Shown here: piece by piece, positions 24,702 through 30,687 of the stretch | Layout of the letters: each line of letters begins with the position of its first letter | How positions within the stretch are numbered: the stretch's first letter is position 1 | NCBI GenBank assembly: GCA_029565375.1 | Contig: JAKQOF010000047.1 | Location: forward strand, 1 to 31,795 | From: a bacterium | Lineage (GTDB): Bacteria; Patescibacteriota; Saccharimonadia; Saccharimonadales; Saccharimonadaceae | Length of the DNA stretch: 31,795 nt | Reading direction: 5' to 3' | The notes under the pieces: generated by a model | Told to the model about the DNA's origin: nothing | Seen by the model: the letters and a program-made list of their open reading frames with translations, nothing else | The model's database searches: none | Translations under genes and position numbers: made by a program

Positions 24702-24730
24702 ATATTAGCATAAGCACTTGTAATTGTCAA
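24702..24730 (-). promoter_or_regulatory. Near-consensus promoter of the 45-aa ORF
   Basis: Minus strand: TTGACA (24725-24730), 17 bases, TAATAT (24702-24707), with TG-C before the -10 box. It is the best-matching promoter in the window. Bases 24731-24823 beyond it hold nothing I recognise. Confidence 0.8.
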
Positions 24731-24823
24731 TGGTACAGATGTGCAGTCGATATTCACCAGGTGATATACAGATAGTAATATAGGTATTCGTGGACTGGTG
24801 GAAAACTATGACAAACAGTGGGT

Positions 24824-24850
24824 AAATAAAAAAGACCCCTGTAAGGATCT
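24824..24850 (-). terminator. Terminator of tRNA-Val
   Basis: In minus-strand RNA AGAUCC pairs with GGGUCU (one G-U pair) around UUACAG, followed by a U-rich run (top-strand A-run 24825-24832). Confidence 0.7.
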
Positions 24851-24856
24851 GATGTA

Positions 24857-24933
24857 TGGTGGGTCCTAGAGGATTCGAACCTCTCACCTCCTCAACGTCA
24901 ATGAGGCGCTCTAGCCAAATGAGCTAAGGACCC
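24857..24933 (-). tRNA. tRNA-Val (anticodon GAC)
   Basis: A 77-base minus-strand cloverleaf with encoded CCA. Acceptor is GGGTCCT/AGGACCC, D-arm GCTC/GAGC, anticodon arm CCTCA-TTGACGT-TGAGG, T-arm AGAGG-TTCGAAT-CCTCT and discriminator A73. It reads GUC/GUU. Confidence 0.95.
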
Positions 24934-24944
24934 AAGCTCTATAC

Positions 24945-24973
24945 AGGATAGCAAAATAGGGGTGAACAGGCAA
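24945..24973 (-). promoter_or_regulatory. Promoter of tRNA-Val
   Basis: Minus strand: TTGCCT (24968-24973), 17 bases, TATCCT (24945-24950) with TG-C extension. It diverges from the thrS leader promoter. Confidence 0.65.
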
Positions 24974-24978
24974 CAATA

Positions 24979-24987
24979 TGGTATTAT
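24979..24987 (+). promoter_or_regulatory. Extended -10 promoter of the thrS leader
   Basis: TG-G-TATTAT predicts a transcript start near 24994, giving a leader of about 186 bases before the thrS ATG, by far the longest leader in the window. No convincing -35. Confidence 0.55.
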
Positions 24988-24993
24988 AAGCTA

Positions 24994-25164
24994 GAACAAC
25001 GACGCAGCCCAACCATCTGCCGAGTTCCGTGGGTGCGAGGACGTGCGTAACGTCCCTCATAAGTAAAAGTCCGGTGGAACCGTCTAGCAATCAGCTGGAC
25101 CCGAGACATACAACGAATGGATTTATAGTCATAAACCCGGTCGCTGTGTGTCTTATTTTAATTT
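24994..25164 (+). promoter_or_regulatory. Candidate T-box riboswitch (Thr) upstream of thrS
   Basis: Three parts are visible. First, a short Stem I: CGCA/G/CCCA (25003-25011) pairs with TGGGTGCG (25030-25037), closing an 18-base loop that begins ACCA (25012-25015), where ACC is a Thr codon. A second hairpin GGACGT-GCGTA-ACGTCC follows at 25039-25055. Second, an antiterminator: GTCCGG (25069-25074), the T-box bulge TGGAACC (25075-25081), helix GTCTAGC-AATCA-GCTGGAC (25082-25100), then CCGAGAC (25101-25107), which pairs back to GTCCGG with one bulged A. Third, a competing terminator: AGACATACA (25104-25112) pairs with TGTGTGTCT (25145-25153), followed by a T-rich run; its 5' arm uses antiterminator bases. 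An uncharged tRNA-Thr with U73 would fit the UGGA bulge. Confidence 0.72.
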
Positions 25165-25179
25165 AAAAGGAGTAACGAT

Positions 25180-26991
25180 ATGAACGACGAACAACTACAC
25201 GCAATGAGGCACAGCTTGGCGCATATTACGGCAGCTGCCGTGCAGCGACTGTGGCCGGAGGCAAAATTTGGGGTTGGTCCAGTGGTCGAAAATGGCTTTT
25301 ACTACGATATTGACCTTGGTGAGGTTAAAATATCTGACGCGAACTTCGCGAAGATTGAGAAAGAGATGCGGGGGATTATCAATTACGGTGATGATTTTGA
25401 ACGGTTTGAGATGCCAATTGATCAAGCGATCGACTGGGCGCGTGAGAACAATCAGCCGTACAAGGAAGAGCTGCTAAATGACTTGAAACGCTCAGGCACA
25501 ACAGTTGCAAAAGATCTCGACGTGAGCGAACTTGGTCTTGCCGCGGACGGAGAAGCGGCAGTAGAGAACGTGTCTTTCTACAAAAACGGCAACTTTGTTG
25601 ACCTTTGTCGTGGGCCACATGTACATAACACGAAAGATGTAGGTGTATTTAAGCTTCTACGTGTCGCTGGAGCGTACTGGCGAGGGAAAGAGACGAACCC
25701 TCAAATGCAGCGTTTGTATGGCGTTGCGTTTGCAACCCAAGAAGAACTTGATCAGTATCTTGAGCGCCTGGAACAGGCCAAGCTTCGCGACCACCGCAAG
25801 CTTGGTAAAGAGCTTGACCTTTACACTGTTTCGCCACTTGTCGGGGCAGGATTACCACTCTTTACACCGCGCGGGACAGTTCTTCGAGATATATTCTCAC
25901 AGTATTCCAACCAATTACGACAAGCTTTTGGTTTTGAAAAAGTGTGGACGCCTCATATTACAAAAACATCTCTCTACGAAACATCTGGGCATTGGGCAAA
26001 GTTTGGTGATGAACTGTTTTTGGTCACCAGCCAGGAAACTGACGACAAGATGGCATTGAAGCCAATGAACTGCCCTCATCATACGCAGATATATGCGAGT
26101 AAACCACGCAGCTATCGCGATTTACCTGTACGGTTTCTGGAAACAACAACTGATTATCGTGATGAGAAGACGGGTGAGTTGGGTGGGCTGAACCGTGTAC
26201 GTTCACTAACTCAAGATGATAGCCATGTATTCTGTCGTTCTGATCAGATCGAAAACGAGATTAATAGTCTGCTTTCTAGCGCTCGTGAATTATATGGCAC
26301 AATTGATATGAATTTGAGAGTTCGTCTGTCATATCGTGACAGTGGCGATGGTTATTTGGGTGACCAATCTCTCTGGGACTCAGCTCAAGCCCAATTAAAG
26401 TCAGCTGTTCTTTCAAATGATTTGGAATATTTTGAGGTCGAAGGTGAAGCGGCATTTTACGGTCCTAAAATCGATTTTATGGCAATGGATGCAATAGGTC
26501 GTGAGCATCAAGTTGCGACAGTGCAGCTAGATTTTGTGCAACCTGGTCGATTTGGTCTTGAGTACAACGATAATGAGGGCAACTCTCAAACGCCAGTCAT
26601 GATACATTGCGCGCTCCTGGGCTCGATCGAGCGATTTTTGAGTGTGTATATTGAGCACACCGGTGGTTGGTTTCCACTATGGGCTGCACCTGAGCAGATT
26701 CGAATCCTTACGATTAACGACACCGTTCTTGACTACGTGGAGGAGATTAAACAGGTGCTCACAGGCGTTGTATTGATGACACCAGTGAAGTATAACGAAT
26801 TACGGTACACAGTCGACAGCCGCAACGAATCACTTGGCAAAAAAATCCGAGAGGCGACATCGTGGAAGATACCTGTACAACTTATTATTGGACAACAAGA
26901 TAAGGATGATAGGCAAGTGAGCGTGCGAACTCAGGATGGTGAAACGAAAGTATCTCTTGACGCCCTTGCGGATTATTTAAAGCAGGTGTAA
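25180..26991 (+). CDS. thrS: Threonyl-tRNA synthetase lacking the N-terminal TGS domain
   Basis: Class II synthetase charging tRNA-Thr, 603 residues against about 640 in bacteria. It opens directly in the editing domain (HSLAH, H11-x3-H15; the second editing site DLCRGPHVH near 141-149), so the usual N-terminal TGS domain of about 60 residues is missing. The catalytic core has the zinc ligand Cys in MNCPHH (296-301), motif 2 at about 325-350 (FLETTTDYRDEKTGELGG, then RSLTQDDSH) and motif 3 as LLGSIERFLSVYIEH. The C-terminal anticodon-binding domain starts near 510 (WAAPEQIRILTIND). The ribosome site AAGGAG is 7 bases before the ATG. It is controlled by the structured leader upstream. It is followed by the ATL gene after two bases. 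Confidence 0.96.
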   Translation: MNDEQLHAMRHSLAHITAAAVQRLWPEAKFGVGPVVENGFYYDIDLGEVKISDANFAKIEKEMRGIINYGDDFERFEMPIDQAIDWARENNQPYKEELLNDLKRSGTTVAKDLDVSELGLAADGEAAVENVSFYKNGNFVDLCRGPHVHNTKDVGVFKLLRVAGAYWRGKETNPQMQRLYGVAFATQEELDQYLERLEQAKLRDHRKLGKELDLYTVSPLVGAGLPLFTPRGTVLRDIFSQYSNQLRQAFGFEKVWTPHITKTSLYETSGHWAKFGDELFLVTSQETDDKMALKPMNCPHHTQIYASKPRSYRDLPVRFLETTTDYRDEKTGELGGLNRVRSLTQDDSHVFCRSDQIENEINSLLSSARELYGTIDMNLRVRLSYRDSGDGYLGDQSLWDSAQAQLKSAVLSNDLEYFEVEGEAAFYGPKIDFMAMDAIGREHQVATVQLDFVQPGRFGLEYNDNEGNSQTPVMIHCALLGSIERFLSVYIEHTGGWFPLWAAPEQIRILTINDTVLDYVEEIKQVLTGVVLMTPVKYNELRYTVDSRNESLGKKIREATSWKIPVQLIIGQQDKDDRQVSVRTQDGETKVSLDALADYLKQV

Positions 26992-26993
26992 TC

Positions 26994-27305
26994 GTGGTTG
27001 ACGCAGGCTTTCGTCGAAAAGTAGAACAGCTCATGGGGCAAGTTCCTCCTGGACGAGTAACGACGTATGGTGATCTTGCGGCGCTTGTCGGTCATCCGTA
27101 TGCATCGCGTGTTGTCGGAGGCATTGCTCATTATGGCGACACTGAGTTGCCCTGGCATCGATTGGTTAATCGATTTGGAGGCTTGGCGGCCGGTTTTCAT
27201 GGCGGACGAGAAGTCCAGGCCCAGCTTTTGGCACAAGAAGGAATAACCTGCACAAACCATATCGTCAATAACTTTCAGGATATACGATGGCAACCAAAGA
27301 TATAA
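26994..27305 (+). CDS. Alkyltransferase-like (ATL) DNA-binding protein
   Basis: A 103-residue protein of the MGMT C-terminal fold: wHTH part VPPGRVTTYGDLAALVG, the Arg-finger region ASRVVGGI (R39), and PWHRLVNRFGGLAAG (residues 53-67). The active-site motif PCHR of O6-alkylguanine transferases is PWHR here, Trp54 replacing the acceptor Cys. ATL proteins of this type bind O6-alkylguanine without repairing it and hand the lesion to nucleotide excision repair. Translation begins at GTG, two bases after the thrS stop, with AGCAGGTG as ribosome site, and overlaps miaA by 19 bases. Its place between two tRNA genes looks like operon packing, not shared function. Confidence 0.92.
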   Translation: MVDAGFRRKVEQLMGQVPPGRVTTYGDLAALVGHPYASRVVGGIAHYGDTELPWHRLVNRFGGLAAGFHGGREVQAQLLAQEGITCTNHIVNNFQDIRWQPKI

Positions 27306-28165
27306 ATCTTCCACTCGTTGTCATCACTGGCCCAACTGCCAGTGGTAAAACAGCACTTGCTATTGATTTGGCGCAGCGTTTTGGTGGCGAAATTATTTGT
27401 GCAGACTCGCGAACGGTATATAAAGGCCTAGATGTCGGTACGGCCAAGCCTAGCGTTGTCGAGCAAAAGCTTGTTCCGCATTGGGGTATCGACTTGATAG
27501 AGCCAAATGAGCGTTTTTCCGTTGCTGACTTCAAGGAATATGCAGTCAAAGCCATTCAAGACATACGTGCGAGAGGCCATGTTCCGTTTCTTGTGGGAGG
27601 TACTGGCTTGTATGTCGATGCCGTTATCTTAGACTACCAGTTTGGCAGAGAGTATGATGAAAATACGAGGCAAAAATTACAACGCATGACGTTAGATGAA
27701 CTGTATCACTACTGTGAAGATAATCACATTAACCTCCCAGAAAACGATAAAAATAAACGGTATGTCATACGTGCAATAGAGAATGCTGGGCATGATAGCA
27801 ATCGTAATGTGGTACCAGAATTTCCAAAATACATTGTCGGAATAACAACAGAAAAAAGTGAGCTACGAGAACGAATAGGTAAACGTATTGAACAAATGTT
27901 AGAAAATGGAGTCGTCGACGAGGCAATAATGATTGCTGAAAAATATGGATGGGACGCTGAATCAATGAAAGCAAACCTGTACCCATTGTTACGAAAATAC
28001 GTCGCGGGTGACCTAGAAATCAGTGATCTAAAAACCCAAGCGGTGACAGCCGACTGGCACTTGGCTAAGCGTCAATTAACGTGGTTACGGCGTAACAAAT
28101 TTATTCATTGGGATGACGTTGAACACCTGAACACATATCTATCTGGTCTTCTCGCACGTATCTGA
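27287..28165 (+). CDS. miaA: tRNA dimethylallyltransferase MiaA
   Basis: Adds a dimethylallyl group to N6 of A37 in tRNAs reading UNN codons. It has 292 residues, at the short end of the family (290-315). P-loop GPTASGKT is at residues 15-22. The conserved DSxxVYxGLDVGTAKP appears as ADSRTVYKGLDVGTAKP, with Thr where Gln is commoner. HWGIDLIEPNERFSVADF and FLVGGTGLYVDAVI (about 105-118) are typical. The C-terminal LAKRQLTWLRRN matches the tRNA-binding QRRQLTWFR motif. It ends with TGA and overlaps the ATL gene. No miaB is in the window. Confidence 0.95.
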   Translation: MATKDINLPLVVITGPTASGKTALAIDLAQRFGGEIICADSRTVYKGLDVGTAKPSVVEQKLVPHWGIDLIEPNERFSVADFKEYAVKAIQDIRARGHVPFLVGGTGLYVDAVILDYQFGREYDENTRQKLQRMTLDELYHYCEDNHINLPENDKNKRYVIRAIENAGHDSNRNVVPEFPKYIVGITTEKSELRERIGKRIEQMLENGVVDEAIMIAEKYGWDAESMKANLYPLLRKYVAGDLEISDLKTQAVTADWHLAKRQLTWLRRNKFIHWDDVEHLNTYLSGLLARI

Positions 28166-28171
28166 TAAACG

Positions 28172-28180
28172 TGGTATTAT
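28172..28180 (+). promoter_or_regulatory. Extended -10 promoter of the wHTH gene
   Basis: TG-G-TATTAT, about 30 bases before the start codon; GAGGG provides the ribosome site, so this transcript has a normal leader. Confidence 0.5.
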
Positions 28181-28210
28181 GAGAACACGAAAGTTATTGA
28201 GGGAATGACC

Positions 28211-28813
28211 ATGATTGACGCACTATTTGGTTCAAAGACGAGGGTAAAGTTGCTGCACCTTTTCTTAAATAGTCCTGGACAATCTTTTTATGTACGGGAG
28301 ATCACACGAAAAATTGATGAACAGATAAACTCGGTTCGTCGTGAACTATCAAATATGCTTGAGGTTGGGGTTATCACAAGCGATAGTGCCGATAACAAAC
28401 TATATTATGAAGTGAATCAGCGGTATGAATACTATATTCCTCTGCGAGCGATTTTTGGTGATGGTGCGATTGATACAAACGCTGTGCCGATAAGCACCGA
28501 GTCGACAGCAGATGAGTATACGAGTGCCGTTAAGGCTATTGCTGGTATCCGAGTTGCTATTTTTTCAGGTGTACTTGTAAGGGGTTCGATCAGTAAGGTC
28601 GACGTTGTTCTTGTCGGCAATCTTTCCCCTGCAAAAGTAAAAGTTGCAATGAAGGTTATTGAAAAAGGCGAGGGTCGTGATATCAACTACAGCGTGCTAT
28701 CATATGATGAGTTCTATTATCGACTGAGTATCCGAGATAAGTTTATTACAGAGATACTTGCAGGAAAACATACAGTTGTGATTGATATAGATAATAGCCT
28801 GGCAGTCCAGTAA
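28211..28813 (+). CDS. Winged-helix protein with nucleotidyltransferase-like domain
   Basis: A 200-residue protein from ATG 28211 (GAGGG 8 bases upstream; ATG 28205 is too close to it). Residues 1-80 form a winged helix (ALFGSKTRVKLLHLFLNSP, then YVREITRKIDEQINSVRREL). Residues 100-200 resemble a minimal nucleotidyltransferase fold: IFSGVLVRGSISKVDVVLVGN parallels the GSxARGxxxxxSDIDLLV core, and NYSVLSYDEFYYRL with the following DKFITEIL parallels the C-terminal part. The catalytic GS and DxD residues look degraded (VRGSISKVDV keeps one Asp), so it may be a pseudo-enzyme acting as a DNA-binding regulator. Stands 18 bases before the MBL-fold gene and is probably co-transcribed with it. Confidence 0.75.
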   Translation: MIDALFGSKTRVKLLHLFLNSPGQSFYVREITRKIDEQINSVRRELSNMLEVGVITSDSADNKLYYEVNQRYEYYIPLRAIFGDGAIDTNAVPISTESTADEYTSAVKAIAGIRVAIFSGVLVRGSISKVDVVLVGNLSPAKVKVAMKVIEKGEGRDINYSVLSYDEFYYRLSIRDKFITEILAGKHTVVIDIDNSLAVQ

Positions 28814-28831
28814 CAGAATAGGAGATAACGC

Positions 28832-29461
28832 ATGTTTGACGTTGAATATAAAGGTGGAAATACAGTATTAATTAGTACAAAAAAGGCAGTGATCGTTGTT
28901 GATCCGAAGCTTTCGATTGTTGGGTTGAAGGATACCGTTTTGAAGGACTCTGTAGAGCTTGCGACTGAGTCGCGTTTTGCAATCAACAGTGACGATGCCC
29001 GACTCGTTATTGAAGGTCCTGGTGAATATGGTGTTGCCGATTTTGATATCCTTGGTTTGCCAGTGCAACGCCATCTTGATGCTGAAGGGCAGCTCAGTAC
29101 AATGTATCGTATAGAGGTGGGAGACGTGAGAATTGGTTTGCTCGGGAATATCTATGAGAAATTAAGTGATGATCAACTTGAGGCATTAGGCCTTATTGAC
29201 ATTCTGATTCTTCCAGTAGGTGGCAATGGATATACCCTTGATGCGACGGGTGCTGCTAACCTGGTCCGCAAAATTGATCCAAAGGTAGTTATTCCTGTGC
29301 ATTATGCTGATGCCACACTCAAGTACGAGGTACCACAAGACACACTTGAGACGTTCGTGAAAGAGCTTGGTGCTCCGGTTGAAGCGACGCCCAAATATAA
29401 GGTGAAAGCCGCATCTACAATTCCGGCTTCGTTGATGGTCATTGAATTAATGCGTAGCTAA
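28832..29461 (+). CDS. Metallo-beta-lactamase-fold protein (UlaG-like), degenerate active site
   Basis: A 209-residue protein with the layout of UlaG-like MBL hydrolases: YKGGNTVLIST and VVDPKL at the N-terminus, LVIEGPGEYGVADFDILG around 65-82, ILILPVGGNGYTLDATGAANLV around 127-148, and VVIPVHYAD around 153-161. The metal-binding HxHxDH motif is absent; in its place stand GPGEYGV and VGGNGYT. One His (VHY) remains. Similar proteins are common in Patescibacteria and annotated as Zn-dependent hydrolases. Catalysis is doubtful; the fold is fairly sure. It is preceded by ribosome site AGGAG, and a strong hairpin follows. Confidence 0.82.
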   Translation: MFDVEYKGGNTVLISTKKAVIVVDPKLSIVGLKDTVLKDSVELATESRFAINSDDARLVIEGPGEYGVADFDILGLPVQRHLDAEGQLSTMYRIEVGDVRIGLLGNIYEKLSDDQLEALGLIDILILPVGGNGYTLDATGAANLVRKIDPKVVIPVHYADATLKYEVPQDTLETFVKELGAPVEATPKYKVKAASTIPASLMVIELMRS

Positions 29462-29477
29462 TATCTCTGGTGATTAA

Positions 29478-29507
29478 AAAATAACCCCTCAATTGAGGGG
29501 TTATTTT
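29478..29507. terminator. Perfect bidirectional terminator
   Basis: A perfect 30-base palindrome (core ACCCCTCAA/TTGAGGGGT) with A-run and T-run flanks. It ends both the MBL-fold gene (+) and rpmB (-). Confidence 0.9.
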
Positions 29508-29524
29508 AACGTACTAAACAAGAG

Positions 29525-29719
29525 TTAGGCTAGAATGCCTTTTTTCTTTAGTGTACGAATTGCTTGAGTGCTTAAGATCATAGTGACTTTTTGGCCATTA
29601 AACTCAAAAGTTTTCTTTTGGAGGTTAGGTTTAAATACGCGGTTTGTGCGACGCAAAGAGAAGCTCACGTTGTGGCCAAATTGTTTACCTTTTCCAGTTA
29701 GTTCGCATCGTGCTGCCAT
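29525..29719 (-). CDS. rpmB: 50S ribosomal protein bL28
   Basis: A 64-residue ribosomal protein. The start is MAARCELTGKGKQFGHNVS at 29719, matching the classical N-terminus MARxCxxTGKGxxxGNxVSH; the upstream Met at 29734 is rejected because GGAAAG lies between them at proper distance (7 bases) from 29719. The body SLRRTNRVFKPNLQKKTF and the C-terminus RTLKKKGILA are typical. A single Cys remains, so the zinc site found in some bL28 proteins is absent. It is a stand-alone transcription unit with a good promoter and a terminator. Confidence 0.95.
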   Translation of the reverse strand: MAARCELTGKGKQFGHNVSFSLRRTNRVFKPNLQKKTFEFNGQKVTMILSTQAIRTLKKKGILA

Positions 29720-29754
29720 TGCATTACTTTCCACTTATTTTGACAATACTAGCC

Positions 29755-29783
29755 AGTATAGCGTTTTTTGGCGTTTGCGTCAA
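29755..29783 (-). promoter_or_regulatory. Promoter of rpmB
   Basis: Minus strand: TTGACG (29778-29783), 17 bases, TATACT (29755-29760). It diverges from the promoter of the M50 protease gene. Confidence 0.8.
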
Positions 29784-29806
29784 GGGTAGAACAGAGGGAA
29801 AAGGGC

Positions 29807-29815
29807 TGTTATAAT
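29807..29815 (+). promoter_or_regulatory. Extended -10 promoter of the M50 protease gene
   Basis: TG-T-TATAAT ends 7 bases before ATG 29823; a leaderless mRNA is expected. Confidence 0.65.
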
Positions 29816-29822
29816 AGTGCTA

Positions 29823-30467
29823 ATGAGTATTGATCTCGTATACATTGTCATTGTATTAGTTGTTATCCTTCTGTCGATGACTCTCCATGAAGCTATGCAT
29901 GCGTATGTAGGCTATTGGCTTGGCGATAATACTGCCCGATTACAGGGTCGTCTTACGCTAAATCCGATTAAACACATCGATCCATTTTTGACGATTGTTT
30001 TGCCAGTGACGCTGGCACTACTTGGTCTTCCGATTTTCGGAGGTGCCAGACCTGTTCCATTTAACCCGAACAATGTTCGATTTGGTGAATGGGGCGCTGC
30101 TTTGATAGCCGCGTCTGGTCCTTTAACTAACCTTATTATTGCGTTCGTTGGATTTGGCATTTGGGTCGTATTGGGGACCCCCGCTACTGGGATAGCTAGT
30201 CAGATATTTGGCGCTATAGTTTCGGTCAATCTTGGATTCTTCGTGTTTAATAGTATTCCAATCCCGCCGCTTGACGGGTCGCGGGTGCTATATGCACTTG
30301 CGCCTGAGTTTTTCCGACGTGGTATGGAGTTTGTTGAACGGTATGGCATTATCGTCGTATTTGCAATCGTACTACTCGCCGGGCCAGCTATCGGCACGTT
30401 GATGTCGACCGCAATCAACTTCTTTATTGATGTGTTCAGCCATATCTTCAGTATCCCAGTGATATAA
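29823..30467 (+). CDS. Site-2 protease family (M50) membrane metalloprotease
   Basis: A 214-residue intramembrane protease of the small M50B type. The zinc motif LHEAMHAYVGYWLGDNTA has HExxH at 22-26. The second motif is FNSIPIPPLDGSRVLYALAP, where Asp of LDG is the third ligand and NxxPxPPLDG is the family signature. About five hydrophobic helices are visible (3-21, 57-75, 93-118, 130-145, 170-195). No PDZ domain is present, unlike RseP. It cleaves a membrane substrate that cannot be named. GTG 29817 in frame is possible but lies one base after the -10 box. The stop codon overlaps the -10 box of the RNA that follows. Confidence 0.92.
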   Translation: MSIDLVYIVIVLVVILLSMTLHEAMHAYVGYWLGDNTARLQGRLTLNPIKHIDPFLTIVLPVTLALLGLPIFGGARPVPFNPNNVRFGEWGAALIAASGPLTNLIIAFVGFGIWVVLGTPATGIASQIFGAIVSVNLGFFVFNSIPIPPLDGSRVLYALAPEFFRRGMEFVERYGIIVVFAIVLLAGPAIGTLMSTAINFFIDVFSHIFSIPVI

Positions 30468-30468
30468 T
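30460..30468 (+). promoter_or_regulatory. Extended -10 promoter of the candidate ncRNA
   Basis: TG-A-TATAAT overlaps the M50 stop codon and predicts a start at about A30475, the first base of the outer stem. Confidence 0.6.
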
Positions 30469-30474
30469 AGATAT

Positions 30475-30626
30475 ATCCCGGGAGAGCCTAGGCGTATATG
30501 ATTTTCCTGAATATCATATAGATCGGGAACTCAAAAATATGTATTTCCGTGGAAATACGTTGCGAGTACCCACCTTGCCTTTACGGTTGGGAATATCTAG
30601 CGCCAACAGCAAACCCGGGATTTTCT
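30475..30626 (+). ncRNA. Candidate structured RNA of about 150 nt, unidentified
   Basis: Outer stem ATCCCGGG (30475-30482) pairs with CCCGGGAT (30614-30621) and is followed by a T-run. Inside lie hairpin TATATGAT/ATCATATA (30495-30502 / 30513-30520) and a longer arm GGGAACTC/GAGTACCC (30525-30532 / 30564-30571, one A.A mismatch) capped by GTATTTC-CGTG-GAAATAC (30541-30558). The predicted start coincides with the outer stem. There is no open frame of note. It lacks the SRP, tmRNA and RNase P signatures. 6S RNA is possible in size but not shown; a cis leader of the Nudix gene is the alternative. Confidence 0.6.
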
Positions 30627-30642
30627 GCAATTATGACTCAGG

Positions 30643-30651
30643 TGCTACACT
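30643..30651 (+). promoter_or_regulatory. Extended -10 promoter of the Nudix-RNase H gene, inside a hairpin
   Basis: TG-C-TACACT overlaps a hairpin GCTACAC-TAG-GTGTAGC (30644-30660). AAGGTAG near 30670 serves as ribosome site for ATG 30688. Confidence 0.4.
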
Positions 30652-30687
30652 AGGTGTAGCGAATAACCAAAAGGTAGAAACAAAAAT

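Noticed and set aside
24705..24887. 60-aa minus-strand open frame across tRNA-Val terminator
   Set aside because: It begins inside tRNA-Val and spans its terminator; no coding evidence.
25643..26059. 138-aa plus-strand open frame inside thrS
   Set aside because: Out-of-frame shadow of thrS without ribosome site.
30475..30626. Identification of the candidate RNA as SRP RNA, tmRNA or 6S RNA
   Set aside because: No GGAAGCAGCC-like SRP loop, no tRNA-like ends of tmRNA; 6S RNA fits size only, so the RNA is left unidentified.
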